A stretch of 64,000 bases of DNA, taken from assembly GCA_001600415.1 (NCBI GenBank), contig BCJX01000002.1, positions 1,570,726-1,634,725 on the forward strand. Direction: 5' to 3'. Numbering within the stretch: position 1 is the stretch's first letter; every line of letters begins with the position of its first letter. This document shows, piece by piece, positions 23,058 through 34,112 of this stretch. A model generated the notes under the pieces. It saw only the letters and a program-made list of their open reading frames with translations. It was not told the DNA's origin and did no database searches. Both the position numbers and the translations under genes were made by a program. The stretch is from Pascua guehoae. Taxonomy: Eukaryota; Basidiomycota; Tremellomycetes; Trichosporonales; Trichosporonaceae.

Positions 23058-23651
23058 CTGAGCCCGAGCCCGAGCCAGACCCAGAACCAGACCCAGAGGC
23101 GTGGGATCGGGCTTTGTTGCGGGGGACGAGGACGATGGGCCCGGACGACCCCGTGCACTGAATATCATCATCGGAATCGGTCTCGGCATCGGTCTTGCGC
23201 GCGTCGCTGTCAGAGTTGTATGGTAGGAAGAGCGGCTTGCGCTCGCGCGACTCGCGCCGCTGGCGCTTGGGCGAGGCGGGCGTTGGTGGGCGGGAGGCCT
23301 TGCGGACCCGGGGGGCAGGGGCGGTGGTGATGTCTCTGGGCGGGACGTGGGGCGTGGGCGAGGATGTTGGAGATACCTTCACCTTGGTGTTCGTACCCGA
23401 ACTTGGGTTGCTGCCTCCAGGAGGCCCGGTGGTGAGGGTCACCGTGTCCACCTTGCTCCGGAAGACGTGCGAGTACTGGGACGGCTTGCGAGGCTCGAGT
23501 TGGCCTGAGGTCAGCCAGCGAGTGTGGTCGAGGACGTACGGAGAACGACATCCTCGTACGCTTTCACGGGGGCGGGGGGTGTGGGAGCGATGGCAAGCGG
23601 GGAGAGGGTGGGGGAGGGAGGGTCATCGCAGCCTGTCATATCGATGTCCAT
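22268..23651 (-). CDS. Unknown protein with a Gly-Ser dipeptide repeat
   Basis: I do not recognise this gene. In reading order the exons are 23651-23540, 23504-22590 and 22479-22268, giving about 412 aa; phases fit and introns have GTACGT and GTATGT donors. The N terminus is acidic and Pro-rich ([18 protein letters not shown]). A basic patch ([13 protein letters not shown]) could be a nuclear signal. An acidic stretch ([10 protein letters not shown]) follows, then about 20 GS dipeptides, another acidic SDSDSD stretch, and a short Cys-rich segment ([10 protein letters not shown]) that could bind a metal. The C terminus looks folded and helical ([12 protein letters not shown]...[15 protein letters not shown]). 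This composition suggests a nuclear, largely disordered protein, but no function can be assigned. Confidence 0.65.
22984..23097. repeat. CCAGAG hexamer tandem repeat encoding Gly-Ser
   Basis: About 19 hexamer units (CCAGAG with CTGAG and CCCGAG variants) lie inside the coding exon of the unknown minus-strand gene. They encode alternating Gly and Ser. Because the unit is 6 bp, length changes keep the frame. Confidence 0.9.
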
Positions 23652-24602
23652 AGTGAAGGGGGGGTGTTGGTGGCCAACGATGTGGGTGGGAGGATAAGAG
23701 CTGACAATGAGGTGGCAGTGGAGTGGATGAAGGAAGAGAGATGAGAGAGATTGAGAGAGAATGAGAGTGGGGATAAGTGGTATGTGAACAAGGACGAACG
23801 ACCGTGTGCCGAGGGGAGGGGTTGCTTTGCGGTCGGCATGAGGTGACCGGGAAGCTGGGAGGGGCGTGGCAAGTGTGTGTGCGAGGCGCATGTCCCAGGC
23901 GAGGTGGAAGTTCATATCGTCAGCAGTGTTGTCCGAAAAAAGGCCCGGTTCGTCTTGCAATCACCGAGAGCCTCCCACAACACCTCGGGCCAGCAGTCAC
24001 CATAGGAGACAACAGTAGGCGATGTGTGAAAGTGGCAGAGTTCTGGGATTGTTGCTTTACTGATCGCCTTGCGCATTTCGCCACATTCGCCACATCCCTC
24101 AAGGTGGCAGGCACGGGCGATCACGAGATGAGAATATTGTAGAATGACGACATCAACACATGACCATTGCCGAGCTCAGCACCCAGCGGTAAAGAGAGCG
24201 CCCTACCATCCTGGCCGGGGAAGAATGGCCCGTCAGGGATGGAGAGGCAAATGCCAGCAAGGGGGGCGTTGTGGAGGCTGTGGCGGTAAAGGAAAGTGGT
24301 GCGCAACGTCGCCCCGGTCATTCAGTAAACGGAGTCAGAAGACACGGGACTCGTAGCCTTCGATGGGGCGCGAAGCAGGGCACGAAGCGCTGAAGAGCGC
24401 GCAACTCCGAGTGCCTTGGTTGACAAGAAAATCGCGTTTCGGCGACAGTGGTGTTATAAGAGCAACAGTGGAACCTGAAGTTCATGGATGGAGCGGGGGG
24501 TGGAGCACGACATTCGAGGTGTGTAGGCCGAGCCAGTGCTCACTCCAGGCACACAGCTTGGCGCGACTGTGGTGCGACGCCAGAGTTGCAGAGCATGACT
24601 CC
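23652..24602. other. Intergenic upstream of the Gly-Ser-repeat gene
   Basis: About 950 bp with GA-rich stretches near 23745-23770, which are the CT-rich 5' leader of the minus-strand gene. No gene was recognised. Confidence 0.5.
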
Positions 24603-24695
24603 GGCGAAATGGCGGAGTGGTCTAACGCGCACGCTTCAGGATGATTTCATCCAAACGCGTGTCTTCGGGCGTGGGTTCGAATCCCACTTTCGTCA
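24603..24695 (+). tRNA. tRNA-Leu (anticodon CAG) with a short intron
   Basis: The acceptor stem is GGCGAAA/TTTCGTC with one G-T pair and discriminator A. The D arm is typical of Leu (GAGTGGTCTAACGCGC). The anticodon stem is CACGC/GCGTG. The loop TTCAGG...C implies anticodon CAG with a ~15-nt intron after position 37. There is a long variable arm and a T arm GTGGG-TTCGAAT-CCCAC. The exact intron ends are inferred from the stem. A Leu-type tRNA for CUG means no CUG reassignment. Confidence 0.87.
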
Positions 24696-25219
24696 GACGA
24701 GGATTCAGTTCCTCCAAAGTCTTCCTTTTTGGCGTCGAACGGAACCTGGCAAGGAACCACGAGATGAGGCCACGGATGCCGCAATTGGGGACAAACGGAC
24801 CGTGACGGGGTTTCTCTCGGGTTCGAATAGTGTACCTAGCGTGCTGTCCCGCGCCATCCCGAGTGCCGAGTGGACATTAGATTGGGTGCAATTCGGGCGC
24901 CAGGGAGTCGGTACTACGCCAGGGCGCCAGGGTTTTGCATAAACGGGGGTAAAACATGACAAACAATGAGACGTCCGAGTGGGGCGGCGGCCGGCATAAT
25001 GTGCCTCGAGCGAGCCCTTGTTTGGATCCCATGTGAGCAATTGCCTTGCATGCTTTGGTGCGTGCCTGGACTGCCTAGACTAGCACTTTGGTGCCTTGGT
25101 GGCGTCTTCAGCTAAAGTGCTGTACTCTGTAGACAGAGTTCCTTCCCTGGTCACAAAGTGTCCCTGAAGAGTGACCCGTGTCCTTCTGTGCCCTCTTCCA
25201 GAGTGGGGCCTGGGGGCCT

Positions 25220-25269
<50 letters not shown>

Positions 25270-26262
25270 GCCTTTGTGCTGTGCAAGGTCCTGATGGATG
25301 GGATGATTTTTTTTGGCGCGTGGCGTCACTCGGTGTCTTGGGTTGACATTGGTGGCGACACTTGGCTCAAACTGGGAAACTCGGCTGACTCTAGCTCCCA
25401 CCCCCCCCACTCACTCCACACCACCCGCGCATGCCTTTTGCCTTGTCCTCTTCTCTACAACCCTCCCCCCTTCATTCCAAGAATACCCTAACGCGCGCTA
25501 CCTTTTCTCTCCCTTTGCTCCCCTGCGCGCGTACATGGCCTGTGCATCACTTGCACCGTACTGTTAAACGGGCCCCTTTTGGATCCAGGCCGCCCGAGGC
25601 GCACCGCACCTACCAGGAGACGCGCATGGCCCAGCTCTGACCCGACCAGACCAGACGACCCACGTCCCCCACACCTTGACCACTCCTTCCTCGTGTCTCG
25701 TCTCGTCTCCATCCTCCAAACAAACCTCTCCTCCTTTATTCTCCACATCTCGTCCTCTTCGTTGCCAGTTTGCACGGCCCCCCCCGGCTTTGATCAGCCC
25801 GACACTCGTTTTGCGCCGCGCGACAATCGACCGCTGCCCGCTACCACCGGACGCACCGACCGCACGCATCTCGGCCGCCCAGGAATCATTCCTTTTCCCC
25901 CCTGCTCGGCACCGTCCCCCCCGCCTTGCCTGCGCCTTCCCCCCCTTTTCCGTCCTCTACCGAGTCTCACTTGTTCGACTCGTCCCTCCATCTCGTCACT
26001 ATCAACTCGTATCTTGACCTCTACAATACACGCACACCGCTCCCAACGCTCTTCTTCAACCTGCCTACAGGTCTAGGACACTCTTCGCCGTCACCACCGC
26101 TGCGCGTTGCACCGTTTCCCTCCTCTTCGACCTTGGATTAGCGCCAATTTTTTGCGCCCCATCACTTGGACCACCCTCCAACTACTTTGCGTCTCGTGAT
26201 CGTCACTCACTACCCCCTCCTTGTCTTTCTTCACTTTCGGATCCACCACCTCACACCGCACC
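24696..26262. other. Intergenic with poly-G tract and a pyrimidine-rich leader
   Basis: No gene was recognised. The region holds a 49-nt G run (25220-25268). From about 25390 to 26260, the plus strand is very rich in C and T up to the ATG of the next gene, suggesting a long 5' UTR or promoter. Confidence 0.5.
25220..25268. repeat. 49-nt G homopolymer
   Basis: An uninterrupted G run in intergenic DNA, preceded by the G-rich sequence GGGGCCTGGGGGCCTG. Proline- and glycine-rich open frames across it are artefacts. Confidence 0.95.
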
Positions 26263-28148
26263 ATGGCCGCCCCCTTGGCCGTCCCCCACTTTAGGATAGG
26301 TCACGCGGCCGCCCCCGCCGCTCACGTCCTCGGCGAACGAGGTCAGTCTTTCTCTCGAGAAGCAACATTGGGGTCCGCGCCCAGAGGGCCGCGCTCCCTG
26401 CCTGGCCCGGGCTCAGGAGCCTGAACAGGAGACGTGTTGCCCACTGGGCCGACCGACGCGGTATCGACGTGGTACTGACTTGCGCAGCCCTTGACATCGG
26501 ATGCAAATCGCTCTACCTCGAGCCAACCGCCAACGCGGACGTCAATGCCACAGTGCCTGTCACGTTCAAGTGGGACACGACATGCCAGATTGACGCCGAA
26601 AAGATCGACCTCTACCTCTACTGCCCTGCGCTGGACTCGCCGCTCATCAAGCAGTGGAGTGGTATCGATTTCTCAGCGGGCCAGTTTGAGGTGCAAATGC
26701 AGCCAAACTGGTGGAACAACACGGATAACGCGACCTTGTACACCAACATTGGCATTACGGGCCAAGCATGGGCAACGTCATGGCCGCCGGGACCGCTCTT
26801 CACCGTGCACTACGAGATGAAGTCGATGTTCTCGGTCTACACGAGCGACGGCGTGGTCATGACGTCGACCAAGCCTGGCGCCTCGACACAAACGAGCAAC
26901 ACGGTCTTTGAACATGTCGGCAGCATCCAGGGGCACGGCATCAGCAAGGCCGTCATTGCGGTTGCCGTCGTCATTCCTCTTATTGTCATTGGTATCCTCG
27001 CCGCCGTTGCATTCTACTTCTACCGCCTCAAGGAGAAGGAGAAGCTCAAGCGCTGGTCGCACGCTCTCAGCCAACACTCGAACATGGAGTGGGAAAAGGG
27101 CGCGCTTCCTGGCGAGCGCATTTCGTCGAGCTACACCCGCCCGAGCTCGCATTACAGCCGCGTGTCCCAGGGCCGCCCGAGCACTGGCTATGGCCGTCCA
27201 GGATCCCACTACAGCCGCGCGTCCCAGGGTCGTCCGAGCACGGGCTATGGCCGTCCGGCGTCGTCTGTCATTATGGAGAACATGGCCGGAGCTGGCGCCG
27301 GTGGTTTCGGAGCCGCACGCACCGCGTTCCCCGGTGGCTCGTCTGGCGACGTGCGTTCGTCCCATGTCATGCCCGACGGGCAGGTCCGCCAGTCACGCGT
27401 CTCGTTTGCCGACACTCCCCGTCCTCGCGTCTCGTTCGACTCTCGACCCTCATTCACAGACACACGCCCGCACGTCTCGTCAAACCTTGCCGCCGACGCC
27501 CACGCCGCTGCCGTCTACGCATCAGGATCTGCCATTGACGAAAATGACGGTCCCGGCATCCTGTCTCCAACTCAGATGGATGGTCCCCGCAACGTTAGCG
27601 ACGCCGACATGTCCATGGCAGCTGGTGCCGCCGCTATGGGTCAGAGCTCGCCTCCGCGCGGCTCTCCACCCCGGGACTCTTACGCGGGTCTGTCGCCAGA
27701 GGAACACGTCGAGGCTCTCGACGGCCCACGCGCCGCGTCGCCCTCGGTCACATCGCCCACTGGCACCGTCGCCTATGGCCCCGACCAGATGCTCGCAGTC
27801 TACGCTGCACGCGGCAAGGTCAACAACGCCGCGCGTCCCGCCAGTCCAGTTGTCACCGCCCCTGCCGAACGGTCCGCCCCCACACCGCCTCCTTCGGCCA
27901 TGCCCAGCACCAAGGCGCCTGGCCCCGTGCGCCGCTTCCTCTCGCGCAAGGACTCAAAGACACGCATCCCCGACTCGCGCGGCGCGTCCACCCCTTCGCC
28001 TGAGCCAATGTCGATGCGCTCGTACGTCCACCTCCACAACGGTACCGTGCCCAGCATTGTGGTCGACTCGCTTCCGCCCCCCGGTCCTCCCGGGCCACAG
28101 GACGGCAAGTTTGACGACGCCGACGAGCACCATGGCCGCGGACAGTAA
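26263..28148 (+). CDS. Single-pass membrane protein with a Ser/Pro-rich tail (unknown)
   Basis: The protein is not recognised as a named family. Exons are 26263-26341 and 26488-28148, giving about 579 aa. Residues ~30-160 form a compact Cys-, Trp- and Asn-containing domain (ATVPVTFKWDTTCQ, KIDLYLYCPAL, QPNWWNNTDNATLYTN) with possible N-glycosylation sites, presumably extracellular. One strong transmembrane segment follows (SKAVIAVAVVIPLIVIGILA), then a basic stop (RLKEKEKLKRW). The long Ser/Pro-rich tail contains a duplicated ~20-residue unit (SHYSR-V/A-SQGRPSTGYGRP). The N terminus before the first Cys is not a clear signal peptide, so an upstream exon may be missed. The topology resembles fungal plasma-membrane sensors, which is an inference only. 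Confidence 0.72.
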
Positions 28149-28405
28149 ATGCCGAGGGCATACTTGCACTGCGACTGCCCGGCATTCGGCAATGGGCACC
28201 GCCCGTACGAGTTTGTGGCCCAGTGTACTGGCTGGGCCACGAGCAAGCCAAGAGCACTGCGCCACACGCATCTCCTGGATGGACTGTATCATCACCACTT
28301 ACGTACATCGTATATTGTTGCGCCGCCGCGCTTTTTTCGCTTCACTCTTTGTTGGGTGTCCTCTTGAAGAGGACGGGTATTATGTGAATGATGTTTTACG
28401 TGGGA

Positions 28406-28475
28406 TCCGAGGCGGAGATGTGCGAGATGTGTGAGTTTTGTCCGAGGTGGAGATGTGCGAGACGTGCGAGTTTGT
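28406..28475. repeat. 35-bp tandem duplication
   Basis: Two adjacent copies of a unit beginning TCCGAGG(C/T)GGAGATGTGC lie at 28406-28440 and 28441-28475, differing at a few positions. Confidence 0.85.
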
Positions 28476-28779
28476 ACAGAGTCGAGGGCGACGTGAGACG
28501 CAAGTTTGCCCCAAGTGGCATTTCCGAGATTTCTCTACCTGTTTGTTGTCAAACCAGGCAACTGTGGTGGTACTGCTCTTGCAGATCGTGCTGTCCTGTT
28601 GCTCCGCACTCATTACAAGGTTTGGTATTGCACCTGTCACCGACTGTGGCCGCTGTCGCAAGGAGTCTTGGGCCAGTCGGCGTTCAGCGTCTCACCCAAG
28701 CCCATGAAACTCGCATGTGAGGGTAGGCCAATGTTGACATGCTCAACTTGGTGGCAGTGAGGGGACAATGGCCGGACAG

Positions 28780-28872
28780 TGATGGAAGAGTGAGGGGAGA
28801 GTGAGGGGACAGAGAGGGGACAGAGAGGGGACAGAGAGGGGAGAGTGAGGGGAGAGTGAGGGGAGAGGAGTG
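28780..28872. repeat. GA-rich minisatellite
   Basis: Alternating units of AGAGTGAGGGG and ACAGAGAGGGG, about eight copies, on a purine-rich plus strand. Confidence 0.9.
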
Positions 28873-29143
28873 AGGTGAGCGAGCACCGTGGGGGGAGCAA
28901 GGCGAAACTCTGGCCCGCCTCGTTGTTTGGTTCCAGTCTACAGTACGCGGCGCACCCAGGTCTGGCACCTGCACATCCCACTATTCCCGTGTCCCCGTCA
29001 CTGTGACGACCATGGCATTTGCGCATCACCTCGGGGGTCCAGTGGTGCAGAAAATGCAGACATCTACAGTACAGCAAAGCTTGCGATTCGACGCGATTCG
29101 ACGCGATTAAAACGAACGTATATGTAAATTTCAGCTCTAGTGT

Positions 29144-32069
29144 CTACTGCGCGAGGACCCGCAACTCCAGCTCCATCTCTGCGACCGTCTCGTCGAGGAG
29201 GCCGCGCTCCCACCTGCCCCACAGCCAGCCGGTGTAGAGCATGGTCGCGCCCAATGCGCCGAGTGCGAATGCGAGGATGGTAAAGATGGGCTGGATCCAC
29301 GATTTGGGCTGCCACGCACTGCCGAGCGCGAGCGCGACGACGGCCACGATGCACGCGGCCGTGATGCAAGTCTGGAGGCGGGCGCGCTGCGCCGCGAGGC
29401 GCGTGTACTCGTGGAGCGTGGAGAGGGCGGCGCGGATCGCGCCCGACGCGTCGGCCGCTGTGGTAATCGTGCTTGTGCTCCGGACGGGCCGCGAGGTGGT
29501 GGGCTCGTAAGGGCCGAGGGTGGGGACCTGGGTCGTCGAGGCCCACTCGCTCTGGTCGTCGAGGAGGGGGTGGGCAGAGCTCGCCGTGCTCTTGGGCTTT
29601 GGGTCGGCGTCGGGACCGTCCTCGGACCCAAACGCAAACGTCGACGTGAGGCCAAAGTGGTCGGAAAAGCTAAAGTCATGTCCGGGGACAAGGCCAGTGA
29701 GCACCACCTCTGAGTGCGTACACCGCACACCCGGCGGCGCGGCCGCACCACGCCCCGCGGCCCCCGCGTCGTCACTGGGCGGGCCCCGGAAGAAGATATA
29801 ATCGAGACGCTTCCCGCCCTGCGCGGTAATTTGCGGCGGGATCGGCTTGCCTGCACTCCATGAGTTGAGCGGCGAGTCGCACGTCATGCCCAGCGACGTC
29901 AGCGCGTCCGTCGCAGACAATCCCGCCGGGGCCTCGTCGTTGGCACCCGGGTGCGTGTCGAGAAACGAGTCGCGGAGGCCCCCGTACGTCCGCATCAGCG
30001 CAATGGGGACCGAAAAGGGTTGCGAGTTGAAGTCGCCCATCTGGGGTTGGGGTTAGTTGGTGGTGGCAGGGTGGCGTTTAGGGGATGGGTGGTGTTGCGT
30101 TTGGAATGCGAAAGGGCAATGTTATCTAGCACCAGGCAGGCGAAAGCGGCTGGTAATGCTCTAGACGGACAATGAGAAGTGCTAGGCAAAGTGGCTGGAT
30201 TATGGGGGGGGCATGGGAGGGTTCGAGCAGAGATGCAAGCAGAGGTCTGACTCCAAGAACCCTGGCTCCAGGAGGTCTACCCGCTGTCCCCACCACCCTC
30301 AGACACCCAGAAACCCAGTATCTGGACAGATGGAGTTTCACTGAGGATGGTTCCAATCTCTGGAGCAAGCACGCTTGCTCCAAGTGGTCCGTCGACCTGC
30401 CCCAACCTCGGCAACCACTTCGTTCCAAGCCCTATCCGAGTACTCGCTCGCTTCTCGTGAGGCTGGCGCCGTACTGGTCTCTCGTCCGCTTCGAATTCGA
30501 GCATGGTCTCCGCCCGCATTTGTCTTGTCCTCTCCTCCCTTCTGCCTCTGCCACTCTCAGTCTCCCAACCCAACCTTCTCCTTCGATCTCCGTTCCACTT
30601 TCTCGGTCCCCTGTCCTCATCCTTCCGTCTCCTGTCCGCCTCCCTCGGCGTCCGCATCACCTCCCCATCATCCCACCGAACCGGCTCCCCCCCTCCCCCC
30701 CTTCCTCCACCTTCTCTCGCCCCCTTGGCATAACACACATACCCGCCCAACCCACACACACCCACTCACCACGAAAACATACCGCCCCTTGGCCCGCCGC
30801 ACCTCGGTCGCAAGCTGCCACGCCTGCGTCATACGATGGGCCTGCACGACCTCGGGCCCGCTCTCGCCCGCCGCGTGCATGTGCGTGTTCCACACCTCAA
30901 TCTCCCCCAGGTGCGGGTGGGCGAGGAGCGCGCGCGCCGCGGCCTTGTTGACGAAAAAGTCGCCCTGGATCGCCTGGTGCGGGTTGCCCGAGAGCGCGTA
31001 GGGCAGCGCATGGGCTTCGATGATGGGCAGGCGGGAGAAGATGGCGAGGCCAGAGCCGAGCGCGCCGCTGCGGGGGGCGTTAGTGGGTGTGTACGGCGGG
31101 GGGGGGTGAGTGGGGCGCGACTCGAGTTGGGATGTCGCGAGACGTGTGGTTCTCCGTTGATCTACGGTCCCGGCTCCAGGCTCCCGTTCCAGGCATGGCC
31201 AGGCATGCCTCTGAGGGTAGTATCGGTGCAGTCGTTGAGTACCTCGGATCCAGCCCGGGACAATCGGGGCCGGCTCCGTCAACACGGGCGGGCGGCGGCT
31301 CAGAGTACGCCTGTACTCGTCGCGAGGGCAAGACTCGCGAGCACGACGACGCCGCATGGGTAGCCGAGCCGCACCAGCGCGGTGTATTCCAGTCCACCCG
31401 GGCGGACACACGCCACTGTGCACTGCACTCCCGCACACACAGGCACACCCCAGCCTTTCTCCCCCTACCCCCGGGGGATTCCACTCACGTGTGGAAGAAT
31501 CTCGAGTAGGGCAGCGCGCCCTTGATGTCGTCGCGCACGGCCTCAAACTCGCTATAGACCCATATTTCCTGCAGGCAGACAATGTCGTAGTCTGACTCTG
31601 CGAGGGTGGCGGCGAGCGCGGCGAGGCGCGGCGCGCGGTCTTTCGAGATGAGGGCTAAGCCCCTGTTGTCAGTGGGGTCTGGAAAGAGAGAGGGGGGGGG
31701 TATGAGTATTGTGTTGGGTTTGCTGAGTTGTGAGGGGGGTGGGAGGGGGTGGAGTGGGCGGGATGGGCACGTTGCTGAGGCTGCAGTGACAGTACAGAGA
31801 TGGGCCGTAGCATTCCCATCCACAACGGCCACAACAGCACAAACAGCACCAGCACCAAAACACGCCCAAACGCCACAACACAGATCACCCGCACGGGGCA
31901 CAGCACCCACCCCAGTCGACGACACGCACCAGACGTTGAAAGTCAGGATCCGGAGCTCGCTCATCGCCGTCGAGTCGGGGTGGTAGGTAGACACGAGCGG
32001 AACGGGTGCGGGCTCTGGTTCGGGCGATGAAGAAAGACGCAGGCTGCGGGCTAGTGGAAGACTGGGCAT
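29144..32069 (-). CDS. ISC1: Inositol phosphosphingolipid phospholipase C (neutral sphingomyelinase family)
   Basis: Isc1 cleaves inositol phosphosphingolipids to ceramides. In reading order the exons are 32069-31930, 31662-31489, 31067-30770 and 30040-29144, giving about 502 aa. Endonuclease/exonuclease/phosphatase-fold residues are visible: ILTFNVWGL, the metal-binding Glu in CLQEIWVYSE, GALGSGLAIFSR, VWNTHMHA, MGDFNSQP, and the catalytic SDHFGLT. Two transmembrane helices lie near the C terminus (TCITAACIVAVVALALGSAW and IFTILAFALGALGATMLYTG), as in yeast Isc1. A second in-frame ATG at 31964 (MSELRILTFNVW) matches other family members better, so translation may begin there (467 aa). Intron 3 (30041-30769, 729 nt) is the longest intron in the window and is CT-rich on the plus strand. 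Confidence 0.9.
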
Positions 32070-32649
32070 GACGTCGACGTGGGCCGCGGGAGCAATTGGG
32101 CCCGCGTGCGTGGTAGAGATGGTGCGGGAAAAGAGTGTGTATGCACCGAGGTGCCGAGGGAGGGTCGGAGTGGGAAGAGGATAGAGATGGAGAGATGAGA
32201 ATGACAGAGGAGAGTACGTTGTCTGCAAGTGAGATGTGGACGTCGTCGTTTGGTTCGGTCTGGGCGTGGGGTGATCGGCGACGACGACCGGGCGGCCGGG
32301 CACCGGTTATCCAGACATTTACAGCACTTATTTCTAAGCCACACCCGACCTCGGCCCTGGCGCATTGGCGTGCCTCTGCCCTGTTGTACTTACATGTGCC
32401 AGTAAACGGCTTCGATCCTGCTGCTCCGAACTGTGCAATGCGAGACTACTTTCAGCTTCTACAACATGGTCTCTGCGCTGCTTGCCGTCTCATACACAAA
32501 TCATTGAATGGTGCAATGCGAAAGGTCTACAACAACAAGCCCGTCCTTGTCGGGATACCGCCATACGGCTGCCTGGAGCGGGGTTCCTCTGCTTCCTCTT
32601 GACATTTCTCTCTCTCTCTCCTCATCCCAATCTCGCCCCACGTCTGCAG
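32070..32649. other. Intergenic between ISC1 and the C6orf136-like gene
   Basis: A 580-bp tandem minus-strand spacer containing the ISC1 promoter. Nothing specific was recognised. Confidence 0.5.
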
Positions 32650-34112
32650 TCACGCCCTCGAGGGCCGATCCTCAATATCGACCTCGACAGCCCTCGGACT
32701 CGGGCACGGTACGGCACCCTCGCTATCGCCCGCACGCCGCCCAAAGCCCAGGAGCGAGCTCATGAGCCACTCGGCGACGCCCTCGCCGGGCAGCGGCCGG
32801 ATGGTCTCCACCTCGTGGCTCGCAATGAGGCCAGAATATGGCGAAAACGTGTACAGCGACGACGTGGCCCATGTCGCCTCCTTGTGCGGCGGGAGGCGCG
32901 GCGTGCCGTGCACGCTCAGCAGGACGCGGATCTGGCGCTGGCGCGTGGTTGGCGAGCGCTTGCCGCGCGCGAGGAGCGCCGAGGGCCATGGTTTGGACGG
33001 AGGCGTGTCGGTTTCAGAGGCAGATGGGGCGCTGGATGGCTCGCCCGGCGTGGTGGACGAGGGGCCGACGGGGGGAAAGGTCATGCGTTCCAGCTCGGCG
33101 ACGAGGTTGCTGTGTAGCGCTGGGTGTTAGTGTTGCACTCGGCCGTTGAGATGAGACTGATTGGCTGTCAAAGGGCTTGTTGGGGAGTTCACACCCCGAA
33201 GACCATGTGTGCGGTAAGGTCTGGTGAAAGATGTCCTCGCACGGATGACAACAATGTTGCAGAGACTCCTGCTTGCACCGTCTGCACGTAGGCGGGTACG
33301 GGAATCGGGCTCTCGTCCGCCTCGTACGCCTGAGTGGGATGGCGCCGATGACATGAGGTCATCCAAGCACCAAAGACGGCCATGCCCACAGCAGCAAATC
33401 GCGTCCTCGATGAGTGCAGAGGAGCATGGCCAGCATCGCCGGGTTGTGGCTGGTCTCTAGGATCTGGTCCACTCTCCCCACGCCCACACTTACCCTGCAT
33501 GCCATTCCTCGCAATGGAGAATGCAAGCGTATACGCATGGAGCGACGACACACGTATGGGCAGCCGGTTGGGCAGCCTGAGGACGACCGACTTTGAGTAA
33601 ATATCGTCTGGAAAGAGGTCCTTTGCGCTCGCCTCGGAGAAGAGGAGCGGCAGCGTGTCGCGGAGATGGAGCATGGCGCGCGCGACGCGCATCTCCCACT
33701 CGGCATCGTCCACCTCGGCCTCGGGCGAGGGTCGCGGCGCGTCTTCGTCTGGTTCCGGGTCGGGGCTGGGACGCGATGTGCGCACCATTGCCTCGAGGGG
33801 GTCCATGCGCGGGAGTGCGGGCCGGGGCGCGGGGTCGAATGCCCCGAGAACGAGCGGGTCAGGAGGTGATGAGACGAGCGGAGACGTGGAGCTCGTCCGG
33901 TGCGCGTCCAGTGTTCGTGGGGCCGACGGGGATAGCGCATGTGGAGTGAACATGGACGGGTGCGCGATCGTCAGCCGGCGTACACCCACTCGGCCGCCCA
34001 TCGCCACTGCGTCCGTGAATCCGAGCCCGAGTCTGGGTCCCAGACAGCCCCCGCTGCCGACCAAGGTCGCTCCCAGTCGTGAGACGTCTGTTAGGCGCGG
34101 CGGTCGTCGCAT
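32650..34112 (-). CDS. Probable mitochondrial protein, possibly C6orf136/DUF2358-like
   Basis: In reading order the exons are 34112-33494 and 33119-32650, giving about 362 aa; the intron has a GTAAGT donor and CTAACACCCAG acceptor. The N terminus is rich in Arg, Gly and Leu with few acids (MRRPPRLTDVSRLGATLVGSGG), a plausible mitochondrial presequence. A disordered Pro/Ser/Asp-rich stretch follows. The folded part has EWEMRVARAMLHLRDTLPLLF, KDLFPDDIYSKSVVLRLPNRLP, LHAYTLAFSIARNGMQ, RQIRVLLSVHGTPRLPPHK and LYTFSPYSGLIASHEVETIRPLPGEG. The last segment recalls the NTF2-like DUF2358 (human C6orf136) pattern of an aromatic strand, 'GLI..H', then 'I.P'. That family assignment is from memory of the pattern and is tentative; the function is unknown. 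Confidence 0.68.

Larger units (their letters stand above)
28149..29143. other. Intergenic between convergent membrane-protein gene and ISC1
   Basis: About 1 kb without a recognised gene. It contains a 35-bp tandem duplication (28406-28475) and a GA-rich minisatellite (28780-28872). Confidence 0.55.

Noticed and set aside
24780..24840. Second tRNA suggested by GGGTTCGAATAG near 24820
   Set aside because: The T-arm stem does not pair and no A-box or acceptor stem is found around it.
25108..25491. Poly-Pro and poly-Gly frames across the 49-nt G run
   Set aside because: Homopolymer artefacts with no start context or conserved flanks.
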